From positions 10,432,211 to 10,496,210 of the forward strand of contig CM075104.1 of NCBI GenBank assembly GCA_037576195.1: a stretch of 64,000 nt of DNA, read 5' to 3'. This stretch comes from Phytoseiulus persimilis (lineage: Eukaryota; Arthropoda; Arachnida; Mesostigmata; Phytoseiidae). Position numbers and translations under genes: made by a program. Each line of letters begins with the position of its first letter. Position 1 is the stretch's first letter. Below are positions 49,501 through 62,300 of the stretch, piece by piece. The notes beneath the pieces are model-generated. The model was given only the letters and a program-made list of their open reading frames with translations, was not told the origin of the DNA and did not search any database.

Positions 49501-52500
49501 TTGACTTGCTGCCGGTTCCGATGATGCTGCTGCCGGTGGAGGCGGACGCTGGCTGGCTCGCTCGCTCCTTCGCTAGCCTGTTAGACTCGCTTTCATGATC
49601 TAAGCGTTCCACGAAACCAACCCGGAAAAAACTCCCAACTCTGATTGTCGGCTAACCGAACCGATGTTGTGGTGAAACGGCCTTGGGTGGCAGTTGGGTC
49701 GGCTGCCATGCAAACATTGAGGAATAGGCCTATATGACTCCAACTCGCGTTCGATGCCGGAAGACGTTCAGATTCGATTGTTGAGGTCAGCCCTGTTGCT
49801 GATTTGATTGCCGTCAACAAGACGTCGAAAAAGAAGCCAGAGGGGCTCTGTGTGCAGAATCCTACTCGATGCGAAATCCTTTCGGAGCGCCAAGGCTGCC
49901 CTCGTGCTTACGGTGCGTATTGCCCCCCTCGCTGCAGCGCCCGGAGCTTGGCACACGGACTGCCGGCAACGAGTGGGACCGATCTAGCCTTGCTGTACAC
50001 GAGGTCGATTCAGAATTTCCAGCCTCTGTCGACCTCCAACCGGAGCCTGATACTCGCTCTCGAAGCGTGCACCCTGATCATTCCTAGTACACGGAAGAAA
50101 GTTCTGGTCGTTCGACTGCACGGGGCGACAGGCGAAAGCAGGGTGCGTCCTTGCAGGCCGGCGTGCATCCGTGTATCCTCTAGTCTTATTGACCGAACGA
50201 ACCCGAGCGGAGCGAGTCGCGTCCAAGCGGCCATAAATTCGTCACCGACGCATGTAGAAGATCGTCTCAATCTACACTGGCCGGCTACGTTCGTGTCAAC
50301 AGGTCGACTACGGAGACAACAACGCCCTCCTCGGTGATCGCGGATGCACTCCCAGCGCACGGCTCATTCCGAACCCTATCGTCCTTCGCTAAGATATCTT
50401 CTCAATTTTCCGACCTTTCCCGAGCTATTTGAGATCGTCTAAGCTCAACCTAGCTTCGACAAGCGAAACTACCTGCACAACTACTACAACTACTGTGTGC
50501 GCTGTGAAAGTATCACATTATGTGAGTATGCGGGCCGCAGCGGCTGCCAGAGCCATTTCTCACTCTGTTCTTTTGGTTTCTCGTTCTCTCGTTGCTCGTT
50601 CTCTGTCGTCTTTCTCCTCAAAGCCATCAGTCAGATGTCGCTTCGGCTATAAATTATAGCTACACTCGCTCTCTTCTGACTTCTCTAGCACGCTGACTGC
50701 CAGTCAGCCGGGCAAGCGAGAGAGCGAGCTAGTCGGAGCCTGCAGCTAGCGAAACGACAACCCCGTCCGTCGGTGCGTCTGATCCGATCCATGCGACAAA
50801 ATGGGCTGTACACCATATATACACAGATACATACATACCGACACACATACGATCACACACATACATTCAGACACAACAACAGCGGACTTGAAACTGCTTC
50901 CTATGGCGACCCAATCTTTCTCAAGGATCCGCCTTTTTTCGCAGATCCGATTGAGTCCTCACACGACGGCAGCGCTGCTACGTCCCTCCGGCATCGATTT
51001 TGGTTCCGAGCTGGATCGAGCCCATCCTCTACCTTTGCGGTCAGGGTTCAGCGTCCAGTTGTCCAGTAGATGTGGACAACTACTCATCGTCCTGTATTCG
51101 AAATTTACACTGCTAGTCTGCTAGAGCGGTTGACATAGGTGCCAATTCCGGATTTCTGATACCGTGCCAGATCCTCATGCCGGCGGAATCCGTTAGCTCA
51201 GGCACTCCGTCGGGTCACTGCCCCTCTAGAGATTGTCTGGAGACGAGCTCTTATGATCTCAGATCCACGCCTTCGAGCTTCGCCATGATCCGCGACTAGA
51301 ACTGAGGGCAGATTGATCTCTTGAAAGATTCTAATCCTCCGTCGACGAGGACTGTTGACCTCCATGACATTCCGCGAGGTTGCCCTTGTTCCTACCCTGG
51401 AGATTCGTAGAGCCCGGTGGAACTTCATCAGGGTGTCGACTGGAAGTGAACGCAGCCTGCAACTCCTGGTCTGGCCGCATTGATCAACAAGGGGACTGTC
51501 ACCAAAACTCGGTCCACTGTGGGCAGAGAAACGTCGAGCTCTTGCCATGCTCGATGGATGAAGATAACCACGAACATGGCGATCGTAAAGTCTCCATCGT
51601 CATTCCTTTTTTTCATGAACGGAGGAGGCCTCACGCTTTGAAGAAAGTAACGAAAGACTCTTCGGATGGAATGCCGCAGAAGCGACACCTCATACGACCA
51701 GTGATTCTTCCCGATATTGATTAGCATCGAGTTTCCCGGGAGGTTCTCCGACCCGAGGAGAGTTCAGACCCGAGCTGAGCTTTTGATGTTCTGGCCGTGC
51801 TGGCTGCGGTTTGCTCACTCAATTCAGCCGGTTGTTTAACTCGTTCGCATCGATTCTAGATGATCTGTGAGCCCCCCCAAACCGCACTTGCTAAGAGTGC
51901 GATGACGCGAGTCTATTCAGAAATCGTAACTCAACCGTTCCGCGCAGTAGGTTGTAGCTTCAAGTCGAGAATAACGACAACTTCTTATGCAGCAACGGAC
52001 ACGACAGCCGATTTCGTGGTCGTTTCCGTGGCCATTGCCGTTTTCCGTGACCACCCCCGCTGCGCAAGCAAAGTCAAAGGTCGTGGGGCCCGATTCGGCG
52101 GCGAACTTTGGATTGGACATTGTGGACTGCGTGAAGTCGCACTGTCGTGCTCGAAGTTCCCTCTCTCTCTCTTCTCGTGAATTCCGTTTTCGAATTATGC
52201 GAGCTAGCCGCCTTTTTCTATTTGCCAACAATATCATGCCGCGGTGTTGAACGAGCTCTCATGGAAAAAGTCACTCGATGCAAGCAGATTCAGGCTGCGT
52301 CGCCTCATTTCTGATCGAATCCGAGTCGACGACTCAAATCCGACTCATTTACAAGACTGTTTTGTGGATTACATATTGTTTGTTTTCTCCTACTACAAGA
52401 CTGCGTAAACTCCCAATCTAGCTCCGCGACTTCTCCTGCGAACTAATATCGCCTCGCGCAGAGCAGAGTCGACTCCGGCAATGCAATTAACTTCCTGGAC

Positions 52501-55500
52501 CTTGGAAGTAGATTGCATTCTGAAGTTTCACTCCAAAAATTATATCACCGTTTCTCAAAGCTGCTCATTTTCAGACGTTCCCAGTCGGAGCTAAATCTCC
52601 ATCTCATGATGCTACATAATTAGTCAACGTTAATTATGGTCGCGGAGCTTTCGGCAAACGAAATTTCACGATTGCTCAAAATCTCCTCGGATTGAATTAT
52701 TATTCAAATTAAATTATGTACGGAACCCACATGCGAGGAAAATTTATGATTGACAAATGAAGGCAATTACCTTTCAGGCCTCCTGTCGGCAGGAAACACA
52801 CCGACGGACTCTTTCAACCAAACCAGCAACAGTTCACCTCTTTCACCTCAGTCACCCCTAGGTGAGGCTCCATGTTCAGACTGGAAACTTCGGGATTTCA
52901 TTCCCGGAAAAATACTCCAAATCGAGGATTTCTCTGCGGCTTAGCAGAGTCAATCTCAGATGTACCGATCACGTTCCAGGCTACCATAGACAATGGACGA
53001 ACCAGTCAGGTTTCCAACCTTATCATCCTCCGCTACCGGACGGAAGTCTACCACTACCGCCAAATTCATGTTCACCAGGTAAATTTCCCCGGTGTGAGTG
53101 AAAGCCTTTCTGCGAATTCGAAAAGTGAATATAGACTTTTTCCCGACAAGCTCCGGAAAATAGGAGCTTCATCCTACAGAACATCGATCTTCAAAGGTTT
53201 CTGTTTGATGGTTAAAGGTGCGCCGGGTGCCGGGGGATCGAATTCGAGTCAGATGGAAGACGCCCTCGAGAGCGGAAGTGCCAAATCCGATTGTGAGAGT
53301 CTGTCATCACAGAACGCAAAAGGCGACTGGTCGAAGCAAGCTAGGGAAAAGAAGCCTTATCCTGGGGTCATCGGTAGGTTCTATTTGTACTTATAGACCT
53401 ATGTTCACACGCTCAAAAACATTTCCACTAGTTCATTGTCGGTACGATTTCGACGATCCCACCATTCCCACACTCTTCATCAAAATCGCTGAGCAGTCAG
53501 GATTAGCAGCACGGTGGAGCCGTCATTGGAGGCGCGAGGGTCCATTCCTTAATCAATCGCCGACCGATCGCTCGATCGATTGTCTTCAATCGTTCCAGTC
53601 CTCGGTCAGCCCAGCGTTTTTTCGTGCGGCTCGCTGCAAACGCTCCCAGAAGCCACACCTTTGGCGCCTGTCTACATAGCATGCTCTCTAGTCACCTGGT
53701 TTGTGTGGTTGTTTCACCCTGTCCCGACCGCTGCGTCGGTTTGTCTCTCTGACTTTTGATCGGTAGCGGCTTTCCGACTCGGTTACTCGGCGAATGACAG
53801 TCTCTGGCGGCCGTGCGGGTTTGCCGGCCGATCGTCTGTATCTCGCCCTATTGTGTGCTCGTTATGGACGGCGCTGTCAGTGCTGTCGCCGCTACTCTCT
53901 TGGCAAACAGCGGCCGTCCAACTTTGGTCTCCCGCTCTGGTGGCATCCTCTCAACACCTTTTCCACCCTGAACCACCACGAGCGATTGACCCAACAGCGA
54001 CATATCGACGAGGACGGCAACCACAACGACGACGCTCACTGCCTACCTAGACAGCGGCAACGAGTCGGGAAACGAGAAGACGGCGAGACAGCGCAGGTGA
54101 ACTGATAACACAACTGTATCCGCTCACCATCACGAGCGTCGGAGCCGCCGATGCCGCAACCGCCGCGGCGACAACGCTATCGAAGGAACTTTAGGGGCGA
54201 CGCGTCGAAGGAGACGACGACAGATTATGCCGTCGAGTTGGTAGCCTGCGTGAACTTCAATTACACCTGGATGTCTTGAGTGACAACCGCTTCGTTTTCA
54301 CGGCTCCCGAATTCAATATTTGTGCTCGACATCTGCGAACATCTGCTCCCCGGGCGACACATCGATTTCAGGAGACCTCTGGCAGAACACCCCTCCTCTC
54401 TGCATAAGGTGTCGCCTTGGCTTCGCGCAACTGATTATGCCGCGGCTTCGTTCGGTTTGAGCTAGCGCGCCGCAGAGACGACGAAGGTACTTCGTTCGAA
54501 TTGAAATTCCAGGATCGTCGGCGAGACGTGGAGAATCTTGTCGAGTTCCTGTGCTCTCGAGAGCCCTTTCAATGATATTCCCCTCGCCAGGATAACGATT
54601 GAAACATTCGATGGAACCGATATTCGATCAGATGTGGGTTGAGAACTCATTCTGGCCTGAGCTCATCCTGCAGCTCGGCAAATCCTTCTTCTCGCTGTGG
54701 CTAGTTGTTGCTGAGAATAAGGCCAGAGAGGCAAGGATGGTTTGCAGACAAGCTCCTTCACGTTTGTCGTATACGTTCAACAGCGAAAAAAAACACCCCG
54801 AAACGATGGTCTACGAAGCCCGAGAGCGAAGTCCCTCCTCGACCAAAATATTGGGGAGAAAAGAACTCCAGACTCGAAGCATGAGCTCTATGAATTTTCT
54901 CTCGAATCCGGCCAGGTCGTCGACTTGCCAAACATTTTTCAATGGGCTATGTTCAGTGAGACGAGCGAGTTCAGTCTTCGATTTCAACTCCACAAAAGTC
55001 AATCGATCTCCGACGATTTCGATTTTTACCCCGACCTTCCTGTGGTTCTTGCGGTGTTCGAGGCGGATGGAGGCTTCAGTCTTCAAAAGGCACATCACCG
55101 CTTTCGCCGACGCGACGGACAGTTCCACTCCCGACACCTGAATCTGATGAATCAATTGAAGCAATGCCGCCCGAACTGCGATCGCCGCTCCCGGCGTCGC
55201 GATCGCCTAAAAGTTCGCTAATCTCCAAAGCCTTTCGGAGGACGATGGGCGGAAGCCGAGACCCGCTCATCGTACCGGCTTTCCGTCGCTAGGACAGCTC
55301 CGAGGAATCGAAATGAGTTCAGATGATCCTCTAGGACGATCGAGGCGATGATCTGCTTGCGATAGCCGGTTTCGCTACAGAAAAAGCTTTATGTGCAGGT
55401 TGTTAGTGCGCCAATAGGTTTCTAGTTTTGTGGTCAACGTGATACGGGGGCGGATTGTGGTTAGACGGGAGCATCGAAATTCAAAGTCGTCTTCGCCGAT

Positions 55501-56189
55501 GCGAACAGAGCATCGATGCCGAAACCAAGATGACTAACGATGAACGCGTCTTGATCGATACCGAATCGGTGCATCGGTCAGTTTCAGCGCGCGCTCGAAC
55601 TCCTGAAGCTCTCGGGAAACTTCAGAGTTAACTGTTGCCTTCTAGCTTTGGAATGGTAGTTTAGCCTGATTCTTCATTTTCAGGTAAAACGCGAACAAAA
55701 GACAAGTACCGCGTAGTGTACACCGATCACCAGAGGTTGGAGCTCGAGAAGGAATTTTATCATTCGAAATATATCACCATCCGACGGAAAGCTGAGCTTG
55801 CAACAGCCCTGAGCCTTTCGGAGCGACAAGTGAAAATCTGGTTCCAGAATCGAAGAGCAAAGGATCGGAAACAGGCGAAAAAGCGGAAAGGCGAAGGTTC
55901 AGATACGAGTATGCACGAAGGCCTCGGGTCTCCGTTGGATCCCGGGAGTATCCAGCAGATCAACTCCGACGACTATCCTCCGCAGTTGGAGCTCGGACTT
56001 CCGAATCATCCGAATGTGCCTCCGCCGGCCCTAGATCACCACCCTCTTTCTCATCAGATCTCGGCTATCGTAGAGCACCCGCATCCGGGCGTGCTAGGCA
56101 ATTCTTACCACCAGATACTGTTGATGCCACGACCAGATGAACGACAGCCTCCACCTGACGCCATTCTGAAGCGTGAAAGCCATTACTGA
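43540..56189 (+). CDS. cad: Caudal/Cdx homeobox transcription factor, 4 exons, complete
   Basis: Caudal patterns the posterior body axis in arthropods. Exons are 43540-43774, 52778-52861, 53218-53373 and 55684-56189. All three introns are phase 1, every junction restores a glycine codon, and the product is 326 residues. The start [11 protein letters not shown] is the first in-frame ATG, with an AACC context. Exon 2 is Ser/Pro-rich ([11 protein letters not shown]). Exon 3 ends [18 protein letters not shown], taking the place of the usual hexapeptide and linker. The homeodomain (about residues 162-222) reads [20 protein letters not shown], then [20 protein letters not shown] and [15 protein letters not shown], the caudal-class signature. 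The C-terminal tail is Pro/His-rich. The hexapeptide keeps only D and W (normally YPWM or FDWM), so PBC binding may be altered. Intron 1 is about 9 kb. Confidence 0.95.
45750..46005. repeat. Inverted CTGG/CCAG tetranucleotide blocks
   Basis: GGCTGGCTGGCTGGCT at 45750-45765 is followed 170 bases later by AGCCAGCCAGCCAGC at 45936-45950 and again by a shorter CAGCCAGCCAGC at about 45994-46005. The first two blocks are near-perfect inverted copies and could form a stem. A related GGCTGGCTGGCTGCC block is at 49314-49327. Confidence 0.8.
50821..50880 (+). repeat. ACATAC/ACAC microsatellite
   Basis: Imperfect repeats of ACACAGATACATACATACC and ACACACATAC over about 60 bases inside caudal intron 1. 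Confidence 0.85.
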
Positions 56190-56593
56190 TGGCAGTGAGC
56201 CCTTGACAACGTACAGCAAGACACGTCAGTGAAACGTTCCTGAAGCCACTCCGGCGAACACTCTTCGAAGAACTCATATCAAGAGAGGAAGCCGTCTCGA
56301 GTGACTTCTGATCGTCCACGATATAACCAAATACGTATTCAAACAGAACTTCTGCTGAGAAGTGACTATGACAATTCAATCCGTGCACTGCGACGGCGAA
56401 AGAGCACTCCTTGTTGCGATGATCGCGTCTGCTGCCCATAGGAAAAATGTAGTCTAATTTCGATACGAGGATATTGCAAGGAACATGAAAGTGAAACTAG
56501 CCTAGGTATCCACGTATTCTGCTTCGGTAATCCATCGCCAACGCTGACGGCGGCAAAGCTCAGCGACTTGATGAGGAACGACATGGTAGTTCA

Positions 56594-56599
56594 AATAAA
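56594..56599 (+). promoter_or_regulatory. Polyadenylation signal, probable for caudal
   Basis: AATAAA in sense orientation 405 bases after the caudal stop codon. It would give a 3' untranslated region of about 420 bases. Confidence 0.45.
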
Positions 56600-58896
56600 T
56601 TATGATTGTGTAAAAATGTATAAAATGCGTCTCAGAAACTTTGTTTTCCTTCCGAAAAGCCCATTGGAAGTCCGTCGCGCTATCTATCCGACCCAGTGAA
56701 GACTCCATGGGTTGGGGCCCAAATGAGCTTCAATGTGACCTCATCCGTAGAGCAACCTTCAATCTGAGAGATGAACAAGATCGGCAAACACCACTGAATG
56801 TTTCCGTTCAACATTCAGTTCACAATATGCTCTGCTGACGCGTCCGTGTTGCCCGAGCACAGCACACATGTGGCGCCGATGTGCGAAGCTTGCCATCACA
56901 CATCTCAAAGCGAATCCACTTTCCAAGTCGACCTCAGGCTTCCCAGGTCACTCAGTCGCAGGGCTGCGTCGCACAGGGGAGACGGCGCCCAAATATTTTT
57001 CGCTAAACGATATAGAAATGATATTGAGGCATCGAACCCGTCTCTACAGGATTGTCTCGACCCCTCATACCACGCACAGCAGCGTTTCTCGGTTTCAAAA
57101 CTATCCCGTCGCGTAAATTCGAAATCGAACGCTCTGGAAACGGATCGTTTCGCAATCGCTCAAATCCAACGCTCTCTCGGAATCGCTGTCTCCACTCTGC
57201 GGAAAAATAATCTCTGCGGGAGAGAAACTCTCTTCGGACAGAGACGCCATTCATACACAATTGTGAACTTGGACGGCTGCGCCGACATCGCTCGTTAACT
57301 CATCAACGTTTGCCGAACATTCGATCATTGTCGAGAATCAAACGACTCCCAGAAGGGCTCTCAATCGTGGCTTCAGAGCAACCGAACAGAGCTATAAGAA
57401 ACGATTGCCTCAGCTCGCAATTGTTTCTTCGCTCGATTCTGTGCTGTCTGAGCTTCTCGCCTTCCTCGATGTGTGTTCGAGCGCCTGACTGTGTCAGGGT
57501 GGAAATATGTGCGTCGCTGTGTAGGAGAACAGCGAGGGAGGAGATAGATTCGAAGGAAGAATCGAACCCAAACGAGCGGTGGCGGTAGCAACAACACCAA
57601 ACCCCCGAAAACCAATCACCGATCACACCCCAGAGAACCGATTGGCCTCGTCGATGGAAGTGTGTGATTTGCTCGGATCGCTCAGATAACTTGGAACATG
57701 CCGAACAGCGGCGAAGAACAACGATAACTTCTCATGAATACGATGAATCCGAGAGAAGTCACGAGCGTTCGAAAACAGGGCGACAGGGTCCATAAACGCT
57801 TTAGAGATACAATTTTGTAGGCGGCAATGTCCCTCGACATTCGCAAAAACATTCCGCACGTCTCAAACCGATCTGCCTATGGGTTCGAGAGTCCATTGCG
57901 GGCAGAGAGACATTACCTTCCATGTATAGAAATACATCAACAAATGGGGCCGATAACCGTTCGAAAGTGGTGCAGGGGATGGGAGGAAGAGCGTGGCCGT
58001 GCCAAGAACCTGCTCTACAACATGTCGCAAATCTCGAGAAAATCCGATCAATGACACGTGGTAGGTAGATAGATACATGGGCGGTTCTGAAAATTGAGTA
58101 TGAGAAGAGCTCGAGCAGGCGTCGCACCTGGCTCCAAGATAATGCAGTCCGATCTCGACTCGAAATTTTCGAGCTCGGACCGAGACAGAATGGAAACCAT
58201 GGGAAACGTTCCTTGGCATGAATGTCATGCTCACAGAATCATGCTGCCGATCGCACTGCGATCTCACGCTCCCTCGTCGGAAAATCCTATTGGAATCGGG
58301 ACGATGACAGCTTCCCGGAGTCGGGTTCATCATTTGTCCGGGCATCGCCATCGGAGTGAAATTCATACTTCCCTATTCATTAACCCTATTCTAACTGACT
58401 CCGTTGATATACGCATTGGAATTCACGCTCCCCGCGAGTCCGTGATCGACGAGTCGTTTATCAAGATCTCTCGCTGTTTATCATCCAACACGTCTGATTC
58501 TGGCGTACTCCACTCTCAGGAGCCCTCTTACAACGCAAAACGGAGGAGGGCGGTTCGTGATTTCATCATTGAGAAAAGCAGACGGATGTTGATAAATTCG
58601 TCTGCTTTTTTCAATGTCGGTAATATGGGTGTTCTCCTCAGTCCCAGCGGAGGAGTCGTGAAGCACCATGGAGGGGGGTTATTCAAGGTATGTAGAACCC
58701 AACACTGAAAGGGTGGCCCGTGCATTTTCATGCCGGGGGTATTCTCAGCCTTCGAGGCTCAGATCAGGAGCTCAAAATTGAAGCAGGCAAAGGACAAGAG
58801 CAGAAATGACCCCTTCCCCTCCCGCTGTTCGTTCGCAGGATAGTAGCGCCGGAGAAGCGAAACCGTGTGTACATGTACATCGTGGATGTATTCATA
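56600..58896. other. Spacer between convergent caudal and PLD
   Basis: No recognisable gene. Several frames of 80-200 codons are open here (for example 56798-57298 and 58094-58708 on the plus strand), but they overlap open frames on the other strand and resemble no known protein. A short strong hairpin is at 58568-58615. Confidence 0.5.
58568..58615. other. Short inverted repeat (hairpin), 17-bp stem
   Basis: ATTGAGAAAAGCAGACG is followed, after a 14-base spacer, by CGTCTGCTTTTTTCAAT: 16 of 17 positions pair. The stem is short for an animal microRNA precursor. It could be a foldback, a transposon remnant or a structured 3' RNA element. Confidence 0.8.
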
Positions 58897-58902
58897 TTTA
58901 TT
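58897..58902 (-). promoter_or_regulatory. Polyadenylation signal, probable for PLD
   Basis: TTTATT on the plus strand, which is AATAAA on the minus strand, lies about 480 bases beyond the PLD stop codon in the direction of PLD transcription. Confidence 0.4.
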
Positions 58903-59378
58903 TCCCACGGTGGGATCAGACTTATATGGCCATTGGGTCAACATAATAAGTTAGCGTGAATAAAGAATAACCGTTGCGGCAATAGATATATCCAAATCTA
59001 AAAGATCACAATCGCAAGTCCGATCGATATATACATTTGAAAGATTTCTCATTTAAAACGCATCAGAACTCATATAAGGTATTCGGTGCAAATGTGTGAA
59101 GTGTAAGAGACATCAATCAGTTATAAACATCTCATATACCAATATCCCGATATTGATTCGTAATGTCTGCCTAAGGCCCAGGTGATGAATGCCATTCTTG
59201 AACACGCCCACGCATCGCGCAGAACGCAACCTACGTAGTATAGTCAGTTGTACGCGCACTTCTTCCATACGGTTGAATTCTATAATACAGTTTACTCCCA
59301 AACATCTCAAGTAACTCTAGAACGGGGGAAATCCCGATAAATCCCATGGTAGAGAACACACACTTCGCAGCATCAAGA

Positions 59379-62300
59379 TCAAGTCCACAGTCTCGTTGGC
59401 ATGAGACTCTCTTTTGTGGTTGGCGCGGGCGTCAGATTCTCATTTTCCAGAAATCTCTCCGGTAGCTCCACGAGGTGCCCGACGATTTGCTTCAGCTTCT
59501 CCACAGCGGCCTCGCGATCCGTGATGGCGAGCGGAGCAACTCTACTGTACGCTCTGAGTTCGGCAAACGTGGTCACATTGTCCGTGGGCAAAGGCTTGAA
59601 AACCTCCTCGAAAATTTCAGTGTTCTTCCTCGCTGTCTTCTTCCAAACGTCGAAGTAGAACTTGTCTGCCACCGGATCTTCAACGTCTCTCATTCCGAGA
59701 TGCTCTCGGAACAGCCATCTACGGAGCGAAGAGACATATAACCCGGCCTTCACCGGTTGGCCATCGAACGTCGCTCGGAGGAAATGCTGATCGTTGACAA
59801 CCTTCGCAATCTCAGAATCCCGTTCGCCCAGGAGAGATCGATCGTTTATGTTGGCGGATCCGATGATAGCCTGGAAGGCATGGAGAGAGTCAGTTCCCTA
59901 CTCGTCCCAAGTCAAATGGGTGATCGTCCTCAGAATTTGTAGGAATTTTTCGTGTCATCCATCAACGGATTTCTCGGAGAATTTCACTTTGCGGCGAAAT
60001 TTCCAGAACTGTCCGGGGTACTTGACGCTGACTTCTCGGAATGAACTCGGGCCACGAGGAGCGCATCAGAATATTCCAGGCCCCAGGATCAGCCGGCGGA
60101 AATCGAGATCCGCGAGATCTAGCTGCCATGCCTCACCTGCGTATCATCCACGATCATGAGCTTACTATGAACGTAGATAAGCTCAGTCACAGGGATCCCG
60201 TTGAGCATATCATACTTGCGTAGGCCGTAAAAGCCGATGTAATCTCTTGGCTCGGTCACTGTAAGCAAAACTCGTAAAAGTCTCAAACTCGCTCTCTAGG
60301 AGATTAGTTTCGATCGCGATAAACGTGTCAGCGATTTTGATATTGGGATGAACCTTCTCTCTGGAGTCGTTCCAGAAGGGAGAACTCTCCACGACACAGC
60401 GAATTGTAATTCCAGTGCGTAATCGCCTGGATGGAGACTCCGCTCGGAGTTCCAACTTCACCTTCGAATGCGGGTAATAGGGGCAAAACGATGTACACGC
60501 GGAACTTTTCTTTGGCCCTGGAATAAACAGACTGCGACTCGGGCGGAGCTCACGAATTGACGGTGAGATATTTCGCGAGCATCGGTGCCCGGCATGAAGA
60601 TGAAACGAAATGATGGCGAGTCTCAGCGCTCACTTGAAAGCCCCGACGATCCTTGTGAACAATGCGTCGGCGATCTCATTGTAGACAATACTTCCTCGCG
60701 ACTGTAGAGATATGAAGAACTGGTTCTCGATATAGATGAAATGTTTAGCCTTGAGTATCAAGTCGACGTAGGCAGAATGTATAGAATGTTCGGTCTCTGA
60801 AATTCCCGCGGACCAACTGGAAGCCGATCGGAGGATCTGAACCTCGCAACGATAAAGCTTGCCGAACAATTCTTCGCATCTTTCCACCTGTAACGGAAGT
60901 CGGAGACGCCGTGATGTTCTCCGAAGCAGCGCGACGTACAGCACGTTCCCGAAAAGTCACACAAGCATCAACATCTACCCCTGTTCCGATCGCTAAACCT
61001 CAACAGCGGTGCTCATGGATGATTTTCTCGATAAAACCTCATTCTGTAGCACTAACCTCAATATCATCAGCTGAATCGTAGCTTTTGGGAATGAGCCATG
61101 GATATGATTTAGCTTTTTTGGCTTTCTGGAGCTTGATCGAGTTCCACCGTTGAATGAAATGCCTTGCCAAATCTCGAGCTGCTCTGCCTACGACCATGGC
61201 ACCTATGTCGTGCCAAGGCATGCGTGGTATTTTCGTTCGATCGATCTGGTCTGTGGAATGAAAGCATTGTTCGCTAAAAAAAAACTCGGTTGGGTGCAAT
61301 GATCTGGTGCTCTTTAAGCTCCGCGTGCTCACCGTCGAATGGTTTTTCAAGATTTGTGACGTCTTTGTAGATGAAATTGCTGTAATCTTTGCCAACCCAA
61401 TACTTCGTACCCTCCGTGACAAACGGCTCCACCTTTTCTTCTTCCATGCTGCGAACAAGAAGTTTGAGATATTCAATCGATGAATGGTTGCTCCAACAGA
61501 GAACTACGAGCATGCGAGCACACCAGGGCTGTGGAATTCGACTGGCATTGGTGTTTCCCACGGTTACCAGATGACTCAAAATCGAGGTTGGAATCCCCCT
61601 CTCGATTCAGTCGATCATCGAACCGGTAACTGACCGAAGGTTTTCCAAACGAGTTGAAGCTCACCATTCGAACTGCGTGTTGAAATATCCAGAAGATTCT
61701 CCACGGATGACTTCCGCCATGGAGCCGTTCAGATAGTGCAAATGCTTGAACGCCTGCCAGGAATTCACAGCCCATCATTCGTCTGCCTTCAATGATCTGA
61801 GCTACACGAACGACTGCATATCCCTGATAACGCTCAACGGATGACTTCTTGACATGTTGGGCTGCTGGGAGCCCAAGCAGCAATCGACACACGAACAACA
61901 AAAAAAAGCGAAGCAAACTAAACACAAACCCTCAGCGCTTTCAGTTTAGCTTTTACCCTCTGCAGCATCAGGAGACGACTGGCTCTGTCGCTCGGCGATC
62001 TGCTGTTCACAATTTTCCCTTCGGCCTGATCAAAATATTCCGGCACAACTAGGCATCGCTCGAAGTTGTGCGGTGGCTCAGCAACATTGAGGAATCGAGT
62101 CTCCGATACAGAGCATGTGGGTTTGGCGATTTGGCCTGCAACGGAATGCGCAATTCACGGACGAACTCTTGGAAGTTCTCCCTCGTCTCGATCAGTTTCC
62201 TGACCTCATCATCCACCGAGATCGAAGAGCTCAACACAAACCATCTACTTCATCGCCGTCGACTTGATCACACGATTGTTGGTGCTTCTGCTCCTCGGGT

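Larger units (their letters stand above)
43775..52777 (+). other. Caudal intron 1, repeat-rich, no gene seen
   Basis: This 9-kb intron splits a glycine codon (donor GTCAGT, acceptor TTTCAG). It contains several CTGG/CCAG tetranucleotide blocks, AG/CT-rich tracts and an ACATAC-type microsatellite. A minus-strand frame open at 46442-46798 is the longest, but has no recognisable homology and no splice context. A large first intron in a developmental gene often holds enhancers; that is inference only. Confidence 0.6.

Noticed and set aside
58094..58708. Plus-strand frame of 204 codons
   Set aside because: It covers the hairpin and several simple stretches, resembles no protein, and is matched by open frames on the opposite strand.
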